A stretch of 64,000 nucleotides of DNA from Heterotrichella gracilis (Eukaryota > Sar > Xanthophyceae > Tribonematales > Xanthonemataceae): NCBI GenBank assembly GCA_032358255.1, contig JAULBX010025098.1, positions 1 to 64,000 of the forward strand, given 5' to 3'. This document shows, one piece after another, positions 1-9,498 of this stretch. The position numbers and the translations under genes are program-made. Numbering within the stretch: the first letter of the stretch is position 1; every line of letters begins with the position of its first letter. Under the pieces are notes generated by a model. The model made no database searches, was not told the DNA's origin, and was given only the letters and a program-made list of their open reading frames with translations.

Positions 1-3000
1 GGCGTCTGCGGGGGGTGGGGGTGGGGGGTGAGTGGGTGCGCGCGGGTTTGTTGATTGGTTGGGAATTGGGGGTAGGGCGGGAAGGGAGGGTGACACATGC
101 ATGGGATTGGTGGTGATAACGGGGGTAGGGTGAAGGGTGTAGGGTTTGGAGCAGCTATTGCAGGCAGAGGCGGTCCCTTCATGGGACCACAACAATTCCA
201 CATAGATAAAAATGATTCTTTTTTTAATAAAGCCTGAACAACGCCCTACCTAACCTTACCCAGGCCCTAGCCCATCCCATGCGCCAGTGCATGCAACACA
301 TGAAACCCCCCCTCAAACACCCACCTGCCACCTCCCCCAGCACCACATGGCTCCTGGTGCCAAGCAGGTAGCGCCGAAGCACCTCGGGCCAGGTGGACTC
401 ACCAACCACACGCGCCCACCTGCGGGACAGAACACGTTGTCAGCCAAATGCCAGAATAAAACAAATTTTGTAAATCGTGCTCAATAAAAAAAAAAACGCA
501 TTTCTTCCTGTACGCAACTCCCGGCAGGGGTACAATAATAATAGGACTATTTTATGGCCTAATTTCATCATATTACCCTTGCTCTGAAGCGAAGCAGTTC
601 CCATTCCTGGGAGGCCTGCGAAGAGCGAAAAGCAAGATTACCTTCGGGCCCTGCTGCGGTGCGGCCGTTCCCTGCCCAGTTGCTCGAGTAGCACACACTG
701 CAGCAGCGCCTGGTACAGCTGGGGGAGCGAGGGGGTGTCCAGGGGGTAGGCGGCGGAGTACAGGAGCTCCTGCGGGGGGTGGGAGGGGGGGGGGGGCAGT
801 TAGGGTTTTATTGTGGGCACAGGCTTTTCATGGGTTAGCGGTTTTTGTGAGGGCTGGGATGTGGGTGGTTGGTGGGCGGCCGCGCTGCTGCTGCTGCTGC
901 AAGGGGAAGGGCGAGCAAGATGTGAAGAGCACATGATGCATGTCATCACCTAACTAAGACACTGTTTGCAACTTGATGAAGGTATAGGAGAACCATTCCA
1001 TGAAGGGAATCCCTCTTGCCTCTGTATTCTTAACGCTGTGACATATACTACCACCTCCCGCCACCACCCACCACCTACATCCACCACCACCACCCACCTG
1101 CAGCGTCAGCTGCTTCAGCTCCAGATTAGCCCCAAAGGTGGCAAGGAACTCCACCACGCTCAGCGCGTCACACAGCGAAGCCTGCGCCTCGGGTCCCCGC
1201 ACCACCGGCTCCAAATCCCGGGGAGGCCCCTCGATCACCAATTTCAGTTTTTCCATCTGATCTGTGGTCTCCTGCACCCTCTGTAGGATGGTGGCAGGGG
1301 CCCTGGCCTTGGCGGGGGGTGCGTCTGGTTCGGAGGAGGGTGCGGGTGGGGGGAGTGGGGGTAGTGGGGGCTGTGGGGGTGCCTCAGGGGCTGGTTCCTG
1401 GGATTCGAATTTGTCTGCCAGGGATTGCAGCTCCTTGACCTTGTCCTCCAGCTCGCCCAGGTTGTCAAGCTCCTCCTCAACCAGCTGGGGAGGGGAGCAA
1501 GGGGGGTGAGAATAAGGGGGGTGGGAGGGGAGTGAGAATGAGGGGGGTGGAATTGGAGGAACTGCCTCTCAGTGCGAAATTTGGGAGCAGGATAGTAGTA
1601 AGGCAGGATCGAGATGGTGCGCAACCTCCAAAACCCTCTACATCGTAAACCTCTGCACCCACGCCCCTTCACGCCAGCCACTTGCATCCAGCCACCCTCA
1701 CCCCCCACCAGCACCTCACACGTTACACAGGCACCCAGCACCCCCACCCTCCCCAGCACCCACCCACCTCCAGGTCATCCAGCACCGCCCTCACCCCCCG
1801 CCCCCCATCACGCATGGGTACCAGATCCCGCATCCTGCCGCGAGAAACATACTTCTCCGCCTTGTCCTCAGCCTGGGGATGGGGACAGGGATACAGGGTT
1901 GATAATTTGCAAACCAGGGGTAGGTAAGCCTAGGGCCACGTGGGCTGACCTACTCCAGCAGGACCTCAAGTCGCGTGGGATCAATAGATGGTTTAAACAG
2001 TGCCAGGAAAGAGCTGCGTGGCGCTGCAAGACTGACTGCTAATCTGGCTATTTTGCTGGAATGCATGTAACTAACTAACTAACTAATTTGCAAACCAGAA
2101 ATCAACTTTCTGGATTATACGAACGGGGTTTAGTCCTGCCACATGCATCTTTGCCTTGTCCTCAGCCTGATGATGGGGATGCAGACGTTGGAGTTTTCAG
2201 GTTGGTAAATAATGGGTTTGGATCAGCCCGGGGAAGGGGGTGGGATGCAGCGGCTGCCAACTGCAGGGTTACAACATGTGTGTGAGTTTACGAAGGGTCG
2301 AGATTGCTCCTGCAGGGCGACAAGTACTTCCCTGCCATGTCATCAGCCTGGGGATGGGGATGCGGGTTTGCAGCATCGAGAAATATGCACGCGCTTTTGT
2401 CAGACGAGCGTGGTTACCGCCCTGCACCGGCTCCTTGTCACATGCACATACACCCTGCACCAGAGGGCTTCTCTCAAGGGTTTTCCAACCCCACCTGCTT
2501 TCGCTGCCGCTCCTCCCGCTTCTCCTCCCGCCTGCGCAGCCGCTCCTCCTTGTCGCGCTCCTCAGTGGCAATCTTCTCAAGGGTGGCCGCCTTGCGAGCC
2601 TGGAATCAGGGAGGAAGGGGCTAGGGTTTAGGATAGGGTGTAGGATTAGGCTTCAGTGGACGCGGCTCACACAGCGTATGCATCGGCCATTATCAGGATT
2701 TGCCGTAATGCTCTCCTCATCACCCGCTAGCCTTGCCTTGGTTGTCCGCCAGTACCTAGGCGGTTTGCTCGGGCTCTAATTGATATGAATCAAGGGATTG
2801 GTTAGGGTTTGCTAGGGGTGACTAGGGTTTTGTAAGATTTTCCCCCTCACCTCCAGATCCGCCAGCTTGGCCTTGGTTGTTTCCCGCTTCTCTGTGCATT
2901 TGGGGCACAGCCAGTCCCCCTCGGGCAGGTCCTGCCACTCCAGTGCCAGGCACACCATGTGGTAGGAGCGGGGGCAGGCGTCGCACAGGACCAGGGGGGA

Positions 3001-6000
3001 GAGGGTGTCGTGGTGCGTCTATGTGCGGGAGGAGGGAAGGGGGGTTGACAGGTGGTCACTGGCCAGCGCACGCACACCATCACACCCATGGAGTACGTTT
3101 TTGAAACATATTCAAACTGCAACAGTTGGGCGCATACTCAACCCAAAACCCTAACCTCTAAATCACAACAGTTGCGGGCATACTTAAGCCTAGGGAAACC
3201 CCTCCCTGTGCCAATCCACGCCATCCGACCACCACCCCACACCCGCACCTTGAAGCACTTTGTGCACTTGAAGTTGTTCTTGAACGACTGCGCCAGGCGC
3301 TGCCGCTCCTCCTCCTGCAAGGCAGTGGGCAACACTGTGAGTGCCAAACCCTACATTCTAACAATGTAAGAGCAAGATCCTAAACTCTAAACACAATGTC
3401 AGGCGCTGCTGCTCCTCCTCCTGCGAGGCAAGGGGGAACAGGGATGGAAGGGGCAACATCAGAGTCAGGGGTGCACGCCAGGGGCGCCTACCCCCATAGC
3501 TGTGCCACAATGCATGCCACACTCCCAACCTGAGCACCGCAACCTCAGGGTTTACAGCCATGTTGCTAGGGTTTGGGTAGGGTTCCTCACCTCCAGCTTG
3601 GCCAACAGGTCCTGCTCCTTGGCCTCCACCGCAGCCACAGCCTTAGCAGCAGCCTCGCTCAGGTGGCTGTTGCGGGCTGCGGCCTCGGCTGCGGCGGGTG
3701 TGAGGTGGGCAGGGGGGGCGGAGGTGGTGGGTGGGGGGTTGTCGCCCTCTTCCTCCTCGTCTTCGTCATCTGGGTGGTGTGGGGGTTTGGGTAAGGGTTT
3801 TTGGGGCGGTAAAAATCTAAACCCTAAACCTTCGTCGTCACCGTCGTCGCCTGAGGTGGGGTGGGGTTTTGGGGGAGGGTTTTGGGGGAGGGCTGTGGTA
3901 TAACCCTTGGGTACTGATGCGCACCTTCATCCGACCCCGCAGCCACCCGCCCCCCCTCCACCCCCACATTGGGCGTGTGGTGGTACGCCGCAACCGCAAA
4001 GGTGCCGGGTGCGATGCGTGCAAAGGCAATGTCGCCGCTGCAGTTTGCCGCAATGGATGTGCGCGCCGCTTTGGGGTCCGGCCACCGATTGAGCCCCATG
4101 GCTGTCAGCTTGTCTAGGATGGCGGCGGAGGTCATGCCGGTGGGGCCCGCCTCGCGCAGGATCTGTGGGGGTGGGGGTGGGAGCGGGTGGTGTGAGATTT
4201 GCCTGATGAGGGGCAAGGCCTGCAACACCACCTTCAGTGCAACATCACAGCAATGGTTCTATGCACCAGTCATTGCTGCACCACCCTAAACCCTAACGCG
4301 ACCCTGGCGTAGGGTTTCCGCTGACCTGGAACACCAGGTGCTGGATTGAGCCCGGATGCACCGTAGGGTTCAGGGTTTCCAACCACCTAGAACAAAACCC
4401 TAGCATAGGATTTCCGCTCACCTGGAACACCAGGTGCTTGATGGACCCCGCGTGCACCCCCAACCTGCGCTCAGCCAGCTCAACGGGCTCAACAACCAGC
4501 GCCACAGAACCATCGGCGCCCTGCACACGACAGCGTAATGATTGTCGATAACATGTGATCAGCGTCGCAGACCCATCCGCGCCCTGCACAGCAGTGTCAA
4601 CTGACTTGATAGTTGGTTACATAACACCGTGTGCATGTCATCTCGTGTCCTGCAAGTACTGTCTGTTACGTAATCGGTCACATGTGATCATGTGCATCCG
4701 ATCAGGCACACATGTAGCAAGGGATGGCCACATGTGACCGATTACTCCACATGTGACCGATTACTCCACAAGCAGCCGGTGTTTCGTGCTGTACTGTTCT
4801 TCCAAATGCACCAGCCACAACCGCGCCTACCGTGGCCACGCCTGCATCCCCGGGGCCCGTCAGCCTCTTCTTCTTGCGCCTGGCTTCGTCCGCAAGCATG
4901 GGCGCATACACGGCGGGGGTGCGCTTGACAGCCACACCTGCAGGGGGCACAGGAGTATCAAACGTAGTTTTGATCATATACAAAACTAATATGGATGCAT
5001 TTCCATTTTCAATCCACATGGAAAGGCATGTCCAGTGCATGTCCAGTGGCTGCATGCATTGCACATGCACCCCAGTTCCTGATGCTCCTCTCAACCACGC
5101 CATGACATGGCACGGCACGGCCTTTAAACCCTGCACCCTAAGCATGGCAAGGCACACCCCTCCACCAGCCCCCACCCACCTGCCCCGCTGCCTCCGGCCA
5201 GCGCAGCCGCGAGGCCCCACCCCCGTGCCGCAGGCGCCGGCGCAGGGGCCGCGGGCGCATACGCCGCCGCCCCCGCCGCAGCCGCGCCCGCATCCCCCGC
5301 GTCCCCCGCAGCGGCAAACGCCGCAGCCACGATCGCCGCGGCCTCTGCTTTCAACGAGGTCTCCTTCCCCTTTGCGTTTTCAGCACGCTTGGCCTCTTTG
5401 GCCTTGCGCTCCGCTGCTCTGTCCAGCCTCGCCTCCAGGTCTGGGGGTAGGTCCTGCGCCAGGCCGAATCGGGCCACCCAATGTGGCTTGGCGCGCCATA
5501 TGCAGGGTACCCCCTTCACCCCCTGCGGATGTGGGTGGGGAGGAGGACTCATGCCCATGTAGATCAACACTGAACCCTAAACCCTAAATCCTGACTCTCA
5601 ACCCGACCATAAGGGTTTCATGCAGACGCAGGCCCCGAAGGCCCCCACCTTCAACCCCTGTGCATGTCGGGGCCAGTGCCAAAGGGGTGTGCACCATGTG
5701 CAGGAGGCCCGCCGAGACCTGGTCCTGCACTTAGATTTCCTCCCCACCCCACCCCCCCCACACCCCACACCCACCTGCACCACCTCCAGATCAGCCGCAT
5801 CCTGCACCCAGCAGGGACGCGCCAGCGGGTTCCATTTTTGCAGCTGATCGGGGCGTCGCAGCACGCCAACATGCACGCGTACATTGCACGCATACATTGC
5901 AATCTTGATTCACGCATGTTCCTCCCCACTCCCCACCCTTCCACCCCCCCACACCCCCCCCACCTGCACCACCTCCATGTCCGCCGCGTCCTGCACCCAG

Positions 6001-8429
6001 CTCTTGAGCAGGGGGCGCGGCAGCGGGTTCTTCTTGCGCAGCAGGTCGGGGCGCCGCAGCACAGAGGTACCCCCCGCGGGGGTGAGCCACTGCACCCGGT
6101 ACAGCAGGTCGAACTTCTTAAGCTCGTCGGAGGCGGAGGGGTCCAGCGCAGGGGCTCCTGAGGGGAGGTGGGGGGTGGGGGTGAGGTCAGGGGCCATGCG
6201 TTTATGACATTGCTGTTTTTCTAGTCGGGCTGCCCTCATTTCGTTTCCTTTTGTCACAGGCAGAAAGGGAGACGGGTTTTTCGCAAGGGCGCTCCACAGC
6301 ATCATGCAATCCCACAGCAGCATGCAATCCCATGGAGACTGAGGCACACAGCGCCTGAGGCCCAGCCAGCGCTTCCCCCCCCCCCTTCCGGCTCCCCCTC
6401 CCCCGGCACCACCCCCAGCACCCTGCATGGCGTGGGCACCCCCCCCTGAACCCCAAACACCTCCTCCCCCGGCTCAAAGTGGTCCTTCACGTAGTTGCCT
6501 ATGCGCCCGCACAGCTCGTCAAGCTTGAGCGTGGAGTGGTGCAGCAGGCGGATCACGCGCTCCTCAAAGCACTCGGGGAACTGCAGCAGGGTGGGTCACG
6601 TTAGTAGTTTAGTCAGTTAGCTACATGCATTCCAGCAATACAGCCAGACAAGCAGTCACTCTTGCACGTGCGGGTGGGTTATGTGAGGGCGCTGATAAGG
6701 GTTTGTGGGTGCTGGTCAGGGTTTTTGGACGGTGTTGAGGGTATTTGTCTGCTTGAGCGAGGAGTGGTGCAGCAGGCGGATGACGCGCTCGTTAAAGCAC
6801 TCGGGGAACTGCAGCAGGGTGCGGTGGCTGGTTGAGAGGGTTTGGGGGTCTGCACACGAGGGTTTTGGTTTGCGTGTGGGAGCGGGGGTCTGCCTGATTT
6901 GAAGGGGGTATGAGGGCAGTGCGCGAGCAGTGGTGCAGCAGGCGTATGACAGGCGCCTCAAAGCAGTCGAGGAACTGCATCAAGTAACTTGCTGGGTGGA
7001 TGCACATGTGATTGGATGTGGGGCGGGGTGGCTCTGGCAAAGGGAGGCCCTCGGTAAGGGTCTTGGGTGGAAGAAAGGCAAGGGATACTGTGACACCCTC
7101 TGGGACCAGTGGGTGCAACGCTGGCGTTTTCAAGGCAAGGGAAGGGTCCATGAGTGATGCAATTGCGAGCACATGGCAGCAGGTAGCGCCATCTGTGCCA
7201 GCATACAACAAGATGGTGCGGATAAAAGTGGTTGCAATTAAAAGGGAAGAGGTGCAAGTGAGGCCTGTGCTTGCTTGATACATGATGAGTGGCCACAGCT
7301 TTGAAACAACGGCCCAGTCACAGGTTGCTGCAGGGAAATGGGTTTGAAAAAGAGAATAAGGTGCAACATGCAGCCTGTTTGAAGCTTGCCACCACCACAA
7401 CTGAGGGATGCAGTTTGATGGTGAACACCAAAGTGACAGCCACCTGAAAACGACGCCCCATGGCATTCCAGGGCACCTGTGATCGCGCTTTCTGGCTGCC
7501 CGAGTTTGAACCAAAACTAGCACGATTCACCCGGACCCCACACCCCCAATCACTCAACGCCAGCACTCTCCATCGTGCATTTGTTTCCGACCATATGATC
7601 AGCGAGGTGCATATTGGCGGCCTAAACGACAACCAGGCGCACGATGGCGAAGGGAAGCGAGGTTCAAACCAAAACTGCAGCCCAGATCTTTACACACCGC
7701 ACTGCGCTGCCGGTTTCTCCCGCAAAACACCATGCATGCGTGTCCAAAACCTGGCGAGTAGCGTGCAGAATTGCGTGGGTAGAGCTCGCCACACACTCCT
7801 CCAGCAACGGGCACCATCCTACCACAAACCATGTGCACCTGGGGCCCAGACCATTTTCCCGCATGCCCCCGCGCTGTGCCCCGCTGGTTCAACGGGTTGA
7901 GCCCTCACCTTGTGGAGCAAATCCTTCGACTTCTCTTCACTAGCTAAAGCTTCCTCGTATGTCAGGGACGATTTCCCCGTCACCTTGCATGCCCATATCC
8001 GCTGTCGATATACGTGAAGGGCTTTGACGTAGTCCCTGCGAGCGCGAGCAAACAGCCCCACCTCAGCCCGATTGGGTTCAATGCTGGCCAGAAAACGGTG
8101 CAATGCTGCAGGAGGGACCAGGATCACAGTGCAGGTTTGCTGCCGATGCACATGGGGTGACTTTCGGGCGCTAAAGGGAGCCATGTAGGGGTTTGGAAGC
8201 GACAAAAACCCAGCACCCCACATGCAACCAAGTGGTCCCCCGCTGCCTATACAAACAAAGCTCCCAACCGTGCGCAACCGTGCAGAAACAGGGGATGCAG
8301 TCAAACGTACTCGTAGTCCCGAAAGAGCTCCCCCGTAAATCGGCACACCAAAACGTCGTCTAAGGGCTTCAAGCCAGTGGGCAGAGCCATGGGCACCCAT
8401 GGCACAGTTGTCCCGGTCTTCTTAGGCAT
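1..8429 (-). CDS. WAC-HARE-HTH-PHD-DDT chromatin remodelling subunit (partial, 3' end off the left edge)
   Basis: Probable nuclear partner of an ISWI-type chromatin remodeller (Acf1/BAZ and plant DDP-like family). Sixteen exons, minus strand: 8429-8311, 8035-7909, 6580-~6400 (3' end unresolved), 6157-5964, 5453-5180, 4937-4831, 4520-4422, 4162-3925, 3769-3591, 3314-3249, 3018-2851, 2599-2495, 1872-1768, 1484-1098, 769-642, 419-325; apart from the exon 3 junction all phases agree. Exons 1-2 encode a WAC domain (FRDYE then YRQRIWACKVTGKSSLTYEE). Exon 3 matches the FPG-containing segment that follows WAC in plant DDT proteins. Exons 7-8 form a HARE-HTH (ILREAGPTGMTS to APGTFAV). Exons 10-11 form a complete C4HC3 PHD finger (CTKC, CDAC, H..C, CPKC). 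Exons 14-15 form a DDT domain (SLCDALSVVEFLATFG), and exon 16 begins a WHIM motif (TWPEVLRRYL). Exon 9 is acidic; exons 12-13 are charged. The start ATG is followed by the conserved FTGELFRDY motif. Family is firm; the partner ATPase is inferred. Confidence 0.85.
1903..2098 (+). mobile_element. 5'-truncated LINE (non-LTR retrotransposon) tail with target-site duplication
   Basis: A 166-bp insert (1918-2083) encodes the C-terminal end of an ORF2-like protein (TWADLLQQDLKSRG then WFKQCQERAAWR) and ends in a short TAAC/CTAA simple tail. It is flanked by a perfect 15-bp direct repeat, TAATTTGCAAACCAG, at 1903-1917 and 2084-2098, as expected of target-primed reverse transcription. It lies in the intron between exons 12 and 13 of the DDT/PHD gene, antisense to it. 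The identical duplication suggests a fairly recent insertion. Confidence 0.8.
2150..2370 (-). repeat. Two copies of the exon 13 acceptor region
   Basis: The block around the real exon 13 acceptor near 1860-1890 (cctcagcctggggatgggga on the plus strand) recurs at about 2155-2185 and 2335-2365. Both copies lie upstream in gene sense and keep the intron side better than the exon side. Confidence 0.65.
2696..2765 (-). repeat. Short decayed copy of the PHD exon 3' end
   Basis: About 27 bases resemble the stretch of exon 11 that encodes TTKAKLAD. The copy sits downstream of the exon in gene sense. Weaker match than the other copies. Confidence 0.5.
3385..3430 (-). repeat. Partial copy of exon 10 of the DDT/PHD gene
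   Basis: About 35 bases match the acceptor and start of the real exon at 3314 (both encode EEE then R/Q, Q, RL). The copy lies upstream of the exon in gene sense and is too short to encode the zinc ligands. Confidence 0.65.
4313..4580 (-). repeat. Exon 7 of the DDT/PHD gene flanked by partial copies of its two ends
   Basis: Exon 7 is 4520-4422. Upstream in gene sense (about 4580-4550) its acceptor and first codons recur (GADGSATL against GADGSVAL). Downstream (about 4370-4313) its last codons and donor recur (GSIQHLVFQ against GSIKHLVFQ, then gtcagcgg). Each side carries the exon end that faces it. Confidence 0.8.
5775..5860 (-). repeat. Partial copy of exon 4 of the DDT/PHD gene
   Basis: The end of exon 4 (LRRPDLLRKKNPL to WVQDAADMEVVQ plus the donor) is repeated about 190 bp further on as LRRPDQLQKWNPLARP, WVQDAADLEVVQ and a donor. 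The reading frame stays open and the donor is kept, but there is no acceptor at the matching place, so it is probably an intronic exon relic. Splicing in as an alternative exon cannot be excluded. Confidence 0.8.
6600..6662 (-). mobile_element. LINE 3'-end fragment (same family)
   Basis: On the minus strand this matches the last 60 bases of the 1918-2083 element: a gactg...tctggct...ttgctggaatgcatgta core, then a degenerate CTAA tail. It lies right beside the exon 3 acceptor of the DDT/PHD gene. No target-site duplication was recognised. Confidence 0.65.
6755..6985 (-). repeat. Two decayed copies of exon 3 of the DDT/PHD gene
   Basis: Copies at about 6755-6830 and 6925-6985 repeat the first 45-65 bases of the real exon (6580 downward) with the preceding acceptor. 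Translated they read FPECFNERVIRLLHHSSL and FLDCFEAPVIRLLHHC against FPECFEERVIRLLHHSTL in the real exon. Both lie in the intron just upstream of it in gene sense. The nearer copy is the better preserved. They look like tandem duplications of an intron-exon junction, probably not spliced. Confidence 0.85.
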
Positions 8430-9498
8430 CTTGGCTCACATCGCAAATGCAGTACGGAAGACCATCGTGCAAGAGCTCATTGCTGCCGTGGAAAACAGCG
8501 AGTGCAGTTTAAAGAAGGGGCTGCAGCTTGCTGGGAGGCTTGTATTGAGTTGTTACTTTGAGTTGGCCAAGGCGAAAATTGCTCGGAGAAAAACAAAATG
8601 GAATTTATGAAAGGCAATGGAATTAACGGCTGGGATATGAACAGGAACTGGAGACAACACAGGCAACCTTTGTCTGCACTGAATACTCGCAGAAATCTGC
8701 AGCGTCGTGTTTACTAATGTTGATAGGCTGCAAGTGGGTGAGAAGCGTCTCGGGGTGGTGACCAGCCCTGGGCGAAACACTTGCATGCATTAAAACGAAG
8801 CAAACGCCAGAGCGAGTGGTGCTTACACCCTGGTCTTCCCTTTACTAGTTACTCATATTCAGACACTAACTTACGTCGTAAAAGTGTATTTACGGCAGTG
8901 CGCAGGCGCTGGAAAGGCGCATCCCAGGTGCATGCAGCACTTGGGACCGATGGTGGCTGCGCAAGGTTGACCCCTGTCGAGGTGCGTGGAAAAGCAAGCC
9001 TGCATATATATGCGCCCCCCATTCCCCTCAAACTCGGTGGTTTGCGGTACGCTGGGTGGCGGGGAGTCTCCTTCTGGCCCCAAGCAGCGTGCATACCGGT
9101 TTGGCCGAAGCCGATTGGCCGTTCCAACAACCGAAACCAATCTACTTCCTATTCTGAACGCTGCATCACTCCGCACTGTGCCTGTATACACCCTATTCGA
9201 ACTAGGTACTGCTCAGCCCAAATAACCCCCCTTGTGGCTCTTGACCCACCTGTGCATGCCTGGAGTTGGCACTGCACAGGTGCACACCCCTGCACAAACA
9301 CACCCAACCTCCACTTCCAACCTCCATCCCCGAGGATTCAACCACTAGAGCCTTACCTCTGGGGGCCCACGGTCCCACCTGTGCAACCCCTCGCCCCACA
9401 GGAGTCCCACACCCCACCAGCATGCCCCCCACACGCCCCCACGGCAGCGCCATCACCTGACACCACCACCCCCCGGCGGGGCACCCGCCCCCACCACC
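8430..9498. promoter_or_regulatory. Intergenic region between divergent DDT/PHD gene and exportin-T
   Basis: The start codons of the two divergent genes are 1069 bp apart. I see no third gene here and no convincing TATA box. The region should hold both promoters and 5' UTRs. The stretch just upstream of the exportin ATG is C/A-rich. Confidence 0.45.

Noticed and set aside
224-409. Minus-strand open frame reaching the start of the window
   Set aside because: Its first half is the real exon 16 of the DDT/PHD gene; the rest reads past the donor at 325 into an intron.
2212-2779. Overlapping plus-strand open frames of 100-180 codons
   Set aside because: Shadow of the antisense charged exon 12 and its introns; no homology and no codon bias.
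4702-5587. Long open frames on both strands
   Set aside because: The plus-strand Pro/Arg-rich frame is antisense to the Ala-rich exon 5 of the DDT/PHD gene; the minus frame mixes exon 6 with intron sequence.
6792-7523. 243-codon minus-strand open frame
   Set aside because: Runs through decayed exon 3 copies and the long second intron; no domain recognised, composition like noncoding DNA.
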